Below, piece after piece: positions 40,141 to 50,300 of a stretch of DNA of 64,000 nt (the stretch's first letter is position 1; each line of letters opens with the position of its first letter). The stretch comes from Erythrocercus mccallii (Eukaryota; Chordata; Aves; Passeriformes; Dicruridae), in the NCBI GenBank assembly GCA_013397435.1, contig VZRG01000881.1:1-64000 (forward strand), written 5' to 3'. A program made the translations under genes and the position numbers. Under the pieces are notes generated by a model. It had not been told where the DNA came from. It did not search any database and worked only from the letters and a program-made list of their open reading frames with translations.

Positions 40141-40800
40141 CAGAGTCCTAGAATAGTTTGGGATGGAAGGGACCTTAAAGATCAGCCAGCTTCCCCTGCC
40201 ATGGGCAGGGACACATTCCACTAGACCAGGCTACTACAAGCCCTGTTCCAGAGATGGGGCATCCACAGATTCTCTGGACAACCTGTGCCAGGGCCTCACC
40301 ACCCTCACAGCAGAGAGTTTCTTTCCAATATTTAACCTAACCCTGCCTGCTGTCAGTTTGAAGCCATTCTTCCATGTCCTATTTCTTCCTGCCCTTGTAA
40401 AAAGTCCCTCTCCAGCTCTCCTGGAGCCCCTTTAGGCACTGTAAGGGGGTCTGAGCTCTCCCAGGAGCCTTCTCCTCTCCAGATGAACACCCCCAGCTCT
40501 CCCAGAGGGGTTCCAGCCCTCAGAGCATCTTTGTGGTCTCCTCTGGACTCAATGTGTCCCCATCCTTCTGATGCAGGGACCCCCACAGCTGGACACAACA
40601 CTGCAGGTGAGGTGTCACAAGAGCTCAGAATCCCCTCCCTCAACTGCTTTTGATGCAGCCCAGGACAGGATTGGCCTTCTGGGGCTGTGAGTGCAGTTCA
40701 GGTCATGCTGAGCTTCTCCTCAACCAACAACCATTCCTTCTCCTGAGGAATATTCCTGACCCATTCTCTGCCCAGCCTGTGTTTATGTTTGCCACTTGTT
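40141..40800 (-). mobile_element. CR1 LINE, 5'-truncated, about 660 bp
   Basis: The plus strand starts with a decayed octamer (TCCTAGAATAG) and then GGGATGGAAGGGACCTTAAA, TGCCATGGGCAGGGACA, CCACTAGACCAGG, GGGGCATCCACAGATTCTCT and CAACCTGTGCCAG. All are diagnostic of CR1 3' regions in reverse complement. Similarity continues through TTGATGCAGCCCAGGA and GGATTGGCCTTCTGGG to about CCCAGCCTGTGTTTATG, where it stops. Several indels and stops show it is a dead copy. It is the longest transposon fragment in the window and is in the same orientation as the other two CR1 fragments. Confidence 0.95.
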
Positions 40801-43140
40801 GGTCAGCACAGGCAGCATCATCTAAACTCCTGTTTTAAAAACTCAGGTGGTGTTTAAATGATCTGCAAGTCCCTACAGGGGTTCATTCTTTCTAACAACA
40901 ATTCCTCACAACAATTTCAACACAGCACATAATTTTATGGTTTTTTTAAGATGGAAACATGGTTGTAAAGTATGTTGAAACAAGAAGAATTTCTTTCAGT
41001 AGACATAATTAAGGTACCCTTTGTTCACCTCAGAGAAGCATCAGCAGTGATGGCAGAGATGTAAAGGTCATTTTCTAACAGCTGCCCAGCACAAATTCAC
41101 ACCAAGATATGAATGTCCTTAGCAGTTTCATGGCTGTTGTGATATGAGAAGGTGATAACCTCATCCAAGACCCCAGCTGAGAAAAGCAGACACTGGAAAT
41201 TAATTTGTTGCGATGGAAATTGGGAGCAGCCAGAGGGTGGCACAGGGATGAGGATTGAGCCACTGGTGTGTCCAGAGCGGGGCACAGAAATCAGGATGCA
41301 GAATCCCCGTGTTCAGTCCTGCCTTCCTCACCCACCTGAATACTCTCAGGGCTGGAAAATTAATCTGATAATTCATTTACAGGGAACTCTCCCTGCAGCA
41401 CATGTTTGCAAACTGCTCACACAGGATTTGGTTATGAACTGGGCCATGCTTGCTGTGAGGTTTGTGATCAGTATTCAATGAAACAGGGGAAAAAAATTCT
41501 ACAGTAAATGTAGGACTATGAATGGGACTTCAGTCATGGTCCCAGAGGTAACATACACAGTATTTTGCTATATTTAACATGATAAAACAAAAAAAGTCTG
41601 TATCATTCTAGGTGCCCCTACAGTCTTAATGTATTTCATCAATATCTGTTTTAAGTTGCACAACCAGTTCCCAAGACACCCTCCTGCCCCTCCCCCCAAA
41701 TAAACTAGATTTAATAACAAGATAAATATGATGTGCTTCTCCTTGCTGAGTGCATTGACTTAAGGCATAGGCACAATTCCCCTCTTTGAACAGAGATGGT
41801 ATAGTCCTGTGTCCCAATACAATTGTTACCCTGGGTGACCCTTTGCATTCAAACATTGACTCAAGACAATAATTACAGGAGTCATTCATTAACAAATAGT
41901 TTGAATTCGTTAATTCATCGGAAAGCATTATTGAAATAAAAGGAAATCATTCAATCCTCTTTCAGGAATGATTTTTTGGGGAGTGCTGCTTTGTTAGGCA
42001 GCAACACTTCTAATCTAAACTCCATAGAAATCTTCTCTGAGTCAAATCAGTTTTGGATTAAGCCAGAATTATTAATTGAAAAAAATTAAAAAAGAAATCA
42101 AACCCTGGTACTCTTGAGACCACAAGAAAATACATGAAAAGCTGTAAAAAAAAAGGAATGGGCTAAATAATTTCTAAAGCTTCTGTCAGCTATGTTTTAT
42201 CTTGAAGATCATTCAAAGAATACCAGCTTTGGTTAGGTATCACTGGGGATGGGCACAGATCTGTCTTATTTGCACATGAGGTAATATTTCAAAAGCATCT
42301 CAGTGGTGTGGAATCCTTGCTGTCCTCGTGAGATTTACTGTGACTTGGAAACTTTTGCTGTAATTGGTATATTTGGGGTTTTTTCAAAGATTTTTACATG
42401 CATGTGGATGAAATTATGGGTCAGAATTCAACGATCTGGGCTCTTACCATTATTTTCCAAAACTTCAAAAGTGGAAATAATGTTATCAGATCTGATTTTT
42501 TGTGTTTTATCCTGCCCGTGACTCCTAGACTTTAAAATAAGAAAAAAATGCAACTATGATAAAATTCAACCACAGAGTTTGGGGGACTCAAATTCTAGAG
42601 GAACCAGCACCCAAAGCCCTTCCTTTCAGTAATCTGGCTTTGTCACAATCTTTATAAATCCTTAAAAAAATTTTTTTCATTGTCAGCATCTCTGATATTT
42701 GCAGTTTCCACCAAATCTAAGTGACCTTGGACTGTGTATCTTGAAAAGAAAGATGACAAAAATTCTGTGTAGCATCTACATTATACACTTAATTTTACAA
42801 TTTTCTCAGTTTCTAGTTGATTTTCTCTGTTTCTACAGGTATTTAGGCAATGTCCAAATCTTAAATCTTCACACCTTCACACCAAATATGTTCAAAATGG
42901 AAGGTGTTAATGGGGGGTTTGTAGGGTGATCCAGGACACCTGTTAACAAAAGAGGTTCAGGATTTTTCTACTTAGTCCAACTTTCAGAACTTTGTTCCTT
43001 TCAATAACTAAATTCAACACCAGTTTTGTCAGCACAGAGATGATTTTAGGTTAATGTTGGACCTGATGTGTCACACTCGAATAGCACGAGGCATCCGTGG
43101 CCATGCACAGGAAAGTGCTGAACCCCTTCAGAAAATCACA
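40801..43140. other. Noncoding sequence downstream of SGCD, possibly distal 3' UTR
   Basis: AT-rich DNA with no recognised gene. It could be transcribed as distal 3' UTR if the polyadenylation site at 43141 is not used. No interspersed repeat was recognised between the CR1 copy and here. Confidence 0.5.
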
Positions 43141-43146
43141 TTTATT
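43141..43146 (-). promoter_or_regulatory. Candidate SGCD polyadenylation signal AATAAA
   Basis: The plus strand reads TTTATT here, giving AATAAA on the SGCD sense strand about 665 nt after the stop codon. It is the first canonical hexamer downstream of the stop. ATTAAA variants occur slightly earlier (about 43236-43250 and 43338). The next sense-strand stretch is moderately U-rich (TGTGATTTTCTG), which is compatible with a downstream element but not strong. Confidence 0.3.
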
Positions 43147-43626
43147 ATTTCAGCAAGAAGGTCTGGACTTTCCTTCCTACTGGCCAAGTGCATCCAACTC
43201 GCCCAACAGGGAGCCATGCTTCAGGTGATAATTAAAGATTTAATTTAACCTCAGGTATCTTGGATTACTGCAGGTGATCAGCACAGCACATCTGGCTATT
43301 TTGTTGTTTTTTTTGAATTATTTAGTTCCCATGCCACTGATTTAATGGCACCAAAATGATCAGAGATGCTTCTCTTCCCTTTGGATGGTGGTGGGTCTGC
43401 ATTGGTTCCAGGGTCTTGCCCAGCCAGCAATCCCATTGCTCTGAGAACATGATCAAAAACGAGGGGTGATCATTGCACTGTATTAATACAGAGGGGTCCA
43501 GGGGAGCATCAGATCCAATTCAGCAGATTGTACCAGTAAATTTTGGCGTGGGAAAGAGAAATGCTACACAAATGTAACAGGGTCACCCTGGGATTCCTTG
43601 TACTGAAACATTGTTTTACACAGAGG

Positions 43627-43698
43627 ATATATATATATATATATCTTATATATATATTTTTATATATATATATTCACACACACGCGCGCGCACACACA
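43627..43698. repeat. Compound microsatellite (TA)n-(CA)n-(CG)n-(CA)n in the SGCD 3' UTR
   Basis: Alternating TA runs fill 43627-43672, interrupted by CTT, TTT and TTTT. They pass into CACACACACGCGCGCG followed by CACACACA at 43675-43698. In SGCD sense this is a UG/CG/UG run followed by UA runs. The TA part is self-complementary, and the CA/CG part is strictly alternating purine-pyrimidine. Confidence 0.95.
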
Positions 43699-43810
43699 AA
43701 AGAAGTCTTTGATAGGCTTTCTGTGTTCTAGTAAAAATAGTTGGCAGCTGGATCTGTGAGACCAGACCTGGCTTTTGTGCTGCCTGCCATGCCCCACTGC
43801 AAATTGTCTC

Positions 43811-43984
43811 TCAAAGGCAGACGCTCGTGTTTATCTGGCAGGTGGAGCTGCTGCCTGCCTGAGACAGGAACAACCTCCCATTGGGACACACACAGAGCTC
43901 GTAGATTTTTTGCCTGGACCCTGCAGAAGAGGAAGATCCTTGAGGCAAGTTAGGTAGTTTGATTTTTGCAGAATTCAACGTTAT
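43811..43984 (-). CDS. SGCD: SGCD terminal coding exon (exon 9 in human numbering), delta-sarcoglycan C-terminus
   Basis: Delta-sarcoglycan is a single-pass type II membrane glycoprotein of muscle and part of the sarcoglycan subcomplex of the dystrophin-glycoprotein complex. Read on the minus strand, this exon starts after a long pyrimidine tract and a CTCCAG acceptor (AG at 43985-43986). It opens in phase 0 with ITLNSAKIKLPNLPQG and continues through RQKIYELCVCPNGRLF to STCQINTSVCL and TGA (43811-43813). That is 57 residues, the same number as I recall for the human last exon. The four cysteines (CVC, TC, VC) of the conserved C-terminal cysteine cluster are all present. The ending STCQINTSVCL separates delta from the gamma and zeta paralogues, which as I recall end in a different motif (…ICL). 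Differences from human are conservative, except for a Ser-rich stretch (GSSSSAGS) where human has a GSYTPTGT-like stretch. There is no frameshift or premature stop. Confidence 0.96.
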   Translation of the reverse strand: MTLNSAKIKLPNLPQGSSSSAGSRQKIYELCVCPNGRLFLSQAGSSSTCQINTSVCL

Positions 43985-44406
43985 CTGGAGTCAGAGGCGG
44001 CGAGAGAGAGAAAAAGAAAAAGACAGAGAATTAGTGGAGAGCTGTTATTTCTGATGCTGTGTTTAAAGAAGTTTCCTCCAGACAGCTCAGCTGCTGCAAA
44101 AACTGCGTAGGAAAGTGTTTTAGGATGGGAAAGTCTGATATAAATTTGGGTGAACACATTATCTACCATGACCACGACCTCCAGCTTGTTTCTGCTGATG
44201 TCCCCACCGTGTTTTCTTGGCTTTTAGTTGCCTGGGACACCTCCCAGGAATCCAATCCCAGGTTTGGATTGACCCAACCAGAGGTACCCCACTGTCAGCT
44301 GGGGAGCAGGGATGGTTCCCACCCACCCAACTGCCCTGCTCCTCCATCAGGATTTCTGTCACCAGGATCCCACTGCCAATTACGTTTGCAGGCTCCCAGC
44401 ACTGAC

Positions 44407-44472
44407 TTTTATGTATATTTTATGTACGTTTTATGTATATTTTATGCATATTTTATGCATATTTTATGTATA
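44407..44472. repeat. 11-bp tandem repeat, six units, in SGCD intron 8
   Basis: Six head-to-tail units run without gaps: TTTTATGTATA (44407-44417), TTTTATGTACG, TTTTATGTATA, TTTTATGCATA, TTTTATGCATA, TTTTATGTATA (ending 44472). Only three positions vary between units. An open frame crossing it on the plus strand simply translates the repeat and is not a gene. Confidence 0.95.
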
Positions 44473-45769
44473 TGTGTAACATTTTTGTGTATATTAAAAA
44501 TAACTCAAATGCTCTAACAGTCCTAAATTCCCCCTTACAAAACAACATAAGGCAAACAACATGTGGCAGCTCTCAGACACGTGGCAGCTGCAGGGGAGTG
44601 CTCTGACATCAGCCAGAACACAGTAAGACAACCTCAACCCCAGAATAATATTAGGTGACTGAGAGTATTTGCAATTATAGTAAGGATCTCCAAGTTTAGT
44701 ATCCACCTTTCTCATGTTCTGAAAGACACGAGTCAATTCATGCATTTTAAAAGCAATTTAGTATTGAAAGCAACTGTTTAAGTTGTGAAATGCCTTGGAT
44801 TTCAATCTCTGTATTACATAGGGGGTTTTTTCTGGTATTTTTCAGAGGGTTTTTTTTTGTTAACACCCATGGTCTAGGTCTGGACTGTTTTAAAATGCAA
44901 ATGGTTAGAAATAACAGAAATTGCAAATAAGAAGTTTTTCTATTTTTTACACCTGACACTAAGATAAGTAAACCTTAACTTATGTGGGAGCCCTCTTGCC
45001 TGGAGGTTTGTGTTCCATGGGCAGCTCCTCCTGAGGAGGCTCTCAGTGGTTTCCCCACTGGGAGCTCCTCAGCCACATCCTTTGGTGTCTTCCATCACTG
45101 TGGCAGGAGGAGGGGATGACAACCATGTGCCCACATGATTTTGTGACACCAGAAGAGGCTTAACTCAACACCTACTTTACTTTTGCTCTATTTTATCAGC
45201 TTTAATTGTCCTCTTTTCCCCTCTGGAAGTTTCTCCAGTGCAACAACCTGTGTCTCCTAATGTTCCCTTTCTTTCCAGAATGAAACATCAGCCACAAAAG
45301 CTTTTCAGATCAATACCAGTGAATTAAGCTCTTCTTATAGAAAAATATATGATAAAAGATTTAATTATGCTGGCCAAGTAAATCTTGTTTTAAAGTGACA
45401 AGGAAACAAAGAATTTAGGAGCACTGTGCATTTTACAGCTGCATAAATCTGCTGGAACAACAGATGCTATTATCCATGCACTTTAAAAATAATGAATCAG
45501 CCTTTGCCACGGAGTGAGCCTGATTTGCATGGGATGTGTTCAATCAGGGTGAGCAGCAATGAAGGCAGGAGAGCCCACTGCCCCCAGGCTTTCACACCAG
45601 CATTTCGAACACAGCAGCCTGGTGACCCACAGGGCTACAGCTCTGCAGGGGATCCATGCCTAGGCTTGGCTTTGCTGCAGGGCTTGATGTTTTCTGTTGG
45701 ATCTAATCACCAATAACAGGATGGGGTGACTGAGAGGCGTTCCATGAGTTATTTCATTGTCACTCTCAG

Positions 45770-46190
45770 TGAAGGTAGAGGCATAAGGATGGTAAAAGTC
45801 ATGCCATAACAACAGAAGCCAAAGTTCTCCTTGTTACAAGGCCTTTTGAAAGTTTTTTAGCCAATAGGCTAATGCTAAAAGCTTACAAGCATCTACTTAT
45901 GCCAATCAACAAACACTACGCCTACAGCTTACAGCATACAATAGTTGTTTGTTCTGCTTTTTGCAGCTCAGAAACTTTCTATACTCCAAATATTTCAAGG
46001 CCTAAAATTCAACTCTGTTTCAAACCTCCATCTATGTAAGCTTACTGCAATGCTGTGAAAGTCCTCTGCTTCTTCAGTCCCCTCAACTTCCCCCTCTTGG
46101 TACAACTAAGAAACTTTCTTCGATAACTTTGCCAATGAATAGCTACATTGTGTTGCGTAGCTCATGACAACACTCTAAGAGCCCTCTGCT
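45770..46190 (-). mobile_element. Probable LTR-derived interspersed repeat in SGCD intron 8
   Basis: The block differs in texture from the surrounding intron and has LTR-like features when read on the minus strand: two CCAAT-type boxes (GATTGG near 45903-45910 and CTATTGG near 45860-45870), and a T/A-rich centre with many short CTT/AAG-type words. The boundaries are uncertain. A start near TGTTGTCATG (about 46172) and an end near TACCTTCA (about 45775) would leave imperfect flanks CTTAGAG and CTGAGAG, which do not make a convincing target duplication. The family name is not known to me, and it could be another kind of interspersed repeat. Its upper edge is only about 20 bp from the exon 8 splice donor. 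Confidence 0.4.
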
Positions 46191-46211
46191 TTTTCACCGT
46201 TTTCCACTCAC

Positions 46212-46335
46212 CTCTCCATCTTTGGATTCCAGCCTGAGCTCTGTCCTGCACGTGGCCTTCAGGCTGCCGGCCTCGGCGTTGATCTCGATGCCCTTGGGCG
46301 CCTCCATCACCAGCGCGCGCGTGGGCGACTCCAGC
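46212..46335 (-). CDS. SGCD: SGCD penultimate coding exon (exon 8 in human numbering)
   Basis: On the minus strand this 124-bp exon is preceded by CCCCTCTGTGTTGCAG and followed by GAG|GTGAGTGG, both good splice sites. Its first base completes a codon from the previous exon (AG|G would give Arg). The next 41 codons read LESPTRALVMEAPKG, then IEINAEAGSLKATC, then RTELRLESKDGE, and the exon ends in phase 0, matching the phase of the exon at 43984. The family hallmark LESPTRAL.M.AP.G is intact, and RTELRLESKDGE is specific to delta-sarcoglycan. Compared with the human sequence as I remember it, the changes are Val to Ile and an AGNMEA-like stretch to AGSLKA. It encodes part of the extracellular domain shared by beta, gamma, delta and zeta sarcoglycans. 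The 5' two-thirds are very CpG-rich compared with the surrounding DNA. Confidence 0.97.
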
Positions 46336-46705
46336 CTGCAACACAGAGGGGTTGGAGCAGAGCACCCCCCACCCGAACAGGCGCTCCCACATCAGGAAAG
46401 AGTTTGAGCTTCATCCCTGATCTTATAAGGAAGAAGAACCAGAAACTTCCGTGCTCTTCTCACTGTAATTAGCCGGGTGCCAGCACGAAGGCACCTGTCA
46501 GATCCTTGAAATGTAACTCAAGACCTGTAGCTATTTCTATTGGGCAGCATGCAAAAAACCCCTCCTTAATCATTACATGCTTAAAGGAGAGCAGGGAGAC
46601 TCTTGGTGCATTTTCAGGGTGTGATAGCAGGTGTTAGGATCCTCCTTGCACCTTGCACGGCTTATACTCTTTGTTTTGTATAGTTTGTTATTTTTGTCTT
46701 TATTC

Positions 46706-46786
46706 AAACCTTTTATAAGGTTTCAATATGGTTTATTATTCTAATAAACCAACTCTTAATATTAAAACCTTTAATAAGGTTTTAAT
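46706..46786. repeat. Cluster of three perfect inverted repeats in SGCD intron 7
   Basis: There are three hairpins in 81 bp. The first is AAACCTT (46706-46712), loop TTAT, AAGGTTT (46717-46723). The second is TGGTTTATTA (46729-46738), loop TTC, TAATAAACCA (46742-46751). The third is ATTAAAACCTT (46761-46771), loop TAAT, AAGGTTTTAAT (46776-46786). All stems are perfect at 7, 10 and 11 bp. Stems one and three share the core AAACCTT/AAGGTTT. AATAAA-like words and the AT-rich setting leave open that this is a piece of an LTR. Confidence 0.9.
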
Positions 46787-47291
46787 CATGCCATCTCGCT
46801 ATCTTTATAAGCCATTTCTGAGAGGCTGCAGGCAGTCCTCAGGTGTGATGCACCTTTCTTGGGCTGGTAACATTCTGGCCTCATGCAGAAATGCATCAAG
46901 GGGTCACCCAGCCCCATGGGCTCAGCGTTCCTGCCCAGGCTGCTGTGCTGCACTGCTGCACCTCACACCCTGCTGATGTGCAGGTTCTCACCCTGCTTTC
47001 AGAGGAAAAGGTTCCTGTGCCATGTGGTGAAACACTGGGCAGATCTGATCTGCTAACATTCCATTCCAGCTTTGCTACACTGGACCAAGAGAACAGAGGC
47101 AATGAAGTCACCCCCAAGGTCAGCTTGCTCTTACTTCTTAGTTCAGCTTTCTCACTATCAGTGCTGACAGGGGATATCAGCAAAGCTGAGCACCTACACA
47201 GAGGGTGCAAGAGTTTCTCTTCCTCAAACCAATGTTCAAGCAGGAGTACTTTAGTTCTCCTGACTTCCCACAATGTGAGGTTTGGCAGGAT

Positions 47292-47320
47292 AGGATTTAA
47301 GGATTAAGGATTTAAGGATA
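47292..47320. repeat. Short GGATTTAA tandem repeat
   Basis: GGATTTAA, GGATTAA, GGATTTAA and GGATA follow each other. It is a minor simple repeat in SGCD intron 7. Confidence 0.8.
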
Positions 47321-50300
47321 CAAGGAAGTAAATGGAAACAGTCAGGCTGAGGACCCCAAAATTTGTGCTCTCCAGTCCTAGGTTCACATCACACCAGGCA
47401 TGACCATGTGCTCTGCAGAGCTTCAGCCCCTCCTAACTGTGGATACCCTGCACAGGCCTCTGACAGCCCTGTTACAGCAGTGTAACACAGCCAGACCTTT
47501 AACTTCAGCAATTGGGGTTAATGCTGTAAAGTGCAGAAGCACATGGTTCTGCCTTCCTTGTTCATCATCCATTTTAAAGTCTTCTATTATACTTGTCTCT
47601 TTCTTATTTATAATACAGTCTCTTATTGCTCTCTGTATTGCAAATGGTCATAAAAAACACAACTCTCCCTCTTTGGGAATATCCTCCTAGTTGATTTTAT
47701 CATCATTTATTTACTGTACCATCACAAAATCTAAGCTATGGTCTCCTCAGGCGGAGCAGATGGGAGGGCTGGAACAGAAGCTCCTCTACTTTGGCTGTTT
47801 TGGGCTGGCAGCACTGACCAGAGCTGAGCAAGGGGCAGCACCCCCAGCTCTCCTGGGCAGCTCTCAGGGTTTGCCTGCATCAGCTCTTTCTCTGCTCTCC
47901 ATATATACAATCATTTGTGCAAGTAAGTGTGTTCTTAAATGGACTCCTGCTGGTACTGAGACAACATTATGGGAGACTGAGGGAATTCAGCTGTATTTAT
48001 TGCAGCCAACAGCTCAATAAAGCTCAGGCACAGCTCCCTCTCTGTGGCACTTTTCAAGTTACAACTTTCTCTCTTTTCAGTGTCTTCATATTGCTGCTGT
48101 TTGAACACCTTTCCCTCAAGACCCCAAACTCATCCATAATTTCCTGGCTGACTTAACTAAATCTAAATTTCAGGGAGCAATTGAGGCATATGCAGCCCAA
48201 GGAATGAGCATGGTCTCATGGTTAGCAGCCTTTGCACAACCCTTCTGAGCTGCTCTTTGTTTTCTGCAGGGAAGCCACATTTTATGTAAACCTTCTTCTG
48301 ATTCCTTCCACTGGTATCGCCCCTCAGCTGGTTCCTGTGTGAGGAACCTAAGGTTAAGACTGCTGTAACTCACTTTTTTTTCCTGTCTGACTGAATTGCA
48401 GATTGCATGGAGCAGTCTGATCTGTATTTTCCCTGGAGATTTCTGCCCAGGGATTCAGTACACTCTTACTCTCGGTGTACCTCACAGGCTGGTGTTTGTC
48501 CTGAAAAACAAAGGACCCTCTGCTTGCCCTAAGCCCCCAGGATCTGTGCAGCAGCGTCTGTCATTCAGGCACACGTTCCCTCTGCTCCACAGGCAGGAGA
48601 AGAATTCCCTCTCCTCCTCAGGAGGAGCAGCAGAGAGCTTGGGCCAGTTACATCTTAAATCATGTAGCTAAATTCACCAGAGGCTGTGTCCAAAACCCAA
48701 GACAGCTGAGGTAATCTGTGGATAAAATAATTCCTAAGAACATGGCTCAGTGACTCTCCAGCTCTCCAGCATCTCAGTGACTCTCCAATTTCTTTGATGT
48801 CCTGGCTGTCTCAATACATTTGCTCATCAGTTAATCTTTTAGCTCTTCTACCCACTGAGAAATCAATCTCCTAAGTGCAAAACAGTGTTGTGTTCAGACA
48901 CCATAGTGCAAACACACTCCTGTGCAGCAGCACTCAATTCCTGCTCTGTGCAGGAGCAGCCTCCCAGTCCCACACCTTTAGTGGAGAGTGAGGAGAGCTG
49001 GGAAATCTGTGGAAGTCTTCCTGAGGTGGGGGAGGATCAATAGAGGACCTTCTTGCCCATCTTTCCCTGTGCACACAGGTCCCCTGGACAGCAAACTGAG
49101 TTAAAATTCAAGCTTTGAATAAGCTACCTGTGATCTGAAGTGTTCTAGACAACACTGCCCCAAAGTTTCACTCTCCTTCACGTGTAGCAAAGTGACAGAG
49201 TTATCCTCCCTCCTCCACCAGAAGTGAAATAACAGCATCTTGCAAACACTGCTGAAAACCATGTGATTTTTGGATGCATTCTACTCCATGCAGAGTTTCT
49301 TTCCTCATGGAGGCACAAAGGACCCTCCCAACAGCCCATGGCGTGACGTGGGACAAGGACACCACAACCACTGCTCTGCTGCAGCTCCATCCCCCTCCTC
49401 GCTGAGCTGACCCCCACTCCACCATCCCAAATCACAGCCGCAGACAGCTGCAACCCTGCTGACACACTGATTCAACCCAAACCCAACCCTTTCATGCTGA
49501 AAACACAACTTTAAAGCTCAGGGATCTTTTTAAAATCTAAAACCTACAGAAATCATTGAAAATATTATGACAGCAAACAGCAGCTCTTTCAACAACAAAA
49601 ACCTTGGTCTGCAGCCCCCATGGCTTTGTACTCGTGCTGTGGTTTGGAGCCTGACTCTTCTCTCTCCTCCACGTTCCATATTGGTGTAAATCCATCTTTT
49701 TGGGACTCTTGTCCCAATTTATGCTACTGTAAAGGAGGACAGGAAGGTCTTAAAAATTGTTTCCTTGGTATTTAAGGGGCATATGTTTGTAAGGGATTTT
49801 ATTTGATTGTTTTCTGATATCCTGAACGAATCCCTGAGCCACCTGGCCATAAACCAGGAGCTACAAAATCTATGCAAAGCCAGAGAAGGCAGTTGAGGAG
49901 TTTATGCTCTGGAGGTTTCAGCAATGTTTACTGAACACTTTCATTTGAAGCAGGCATTTAAGAGATGCTCTGCTTTTAAACCTAATTCTGCCGTCCAGAG
50001 CAGAACCAATTTGCAGACTAATAATGAAAGAAAATGATTTAGAGATGAACAGATAATTTGTTCAAAATCAACATTTGTTTTCCAGTGTGATACTCCAGGG
50101 CTTTTAGTGGGATTCCCATCTCCTGGTGAGGTGTAAGCCTGTACTTAGAGCAGTAGGCTGGAAAGGTGGCTGCATGAATATAGATTGTTTCATTATTTGC
50201 TCCTGCTCTTGAATTTTCCATCCCAGCAACTGGCACATAAGCCCTTTTTATTGACCATGGGTGCTGCTTACTTTTGCTCCAGTATTTGCAGGACTGGATT

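Larger units (their letters stand above)
43141..43810 (-). other. SGCD: Probable proximal 3' UTR of SGCD
   Basis: This stretch directly follows the SGCD stop codon in the direction of transcription, so it must be transcribed as 3' UTR at least in part. It contains a compound TA/CG/CA repeat about 110-185 nt after the stop. The first canonical AATAAA in the sense direction lies at 43141-43146, and the lower boundary here is only that motif. Mammalian SGCD has a much longer 3' UTR (known from annotation), so the true end could lie several kilobases lower. RNA evidence is needed to place it. Confidence 0.55.
43985..46211 (-). other. SGCD: SGCD intron 8
   Basis: This is the interval between the donor at 46206-46211 (GTGAGT on the minus strand) and the acceptor AG at 43985-43986. 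At 2,227 bp it is short for a gene with introns this long. The acceptor has a long pyrimidine tract, read on the minus strand from 43987 to about 44035. The intron holds a six-unit 11-bp tandem repeat (44407-44472), a T/G-rich tract (about 44819-44862) and an LTR-like repeat (about 45770-46190). No other exon-like segment was seen. Confidence 0.9.

Noticed and set aside
40163..40643. Open frames inside the CR1 copy
   Set aside because: They are fragments of a degraded CR1 3' region in the wrong frame or strand, not host genes.
44059..44517. 152-codon plus frame with a Tyr/Phe/Met-rich tail resembling a membrane segment
   Set aside because: The tail is a translation of the 11-bp tandem repeat, and the frame is antisense to SGCD intron 8.
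43811..46335. Assignment of the two exons to gamma- or zeta-sarcoglycan
   Set aside because: RTELRLESKDGE and the ending STCQINTSVCL match delta. As I recall, gamma and zeta differ in the middle and end in a different C-terminal motif.
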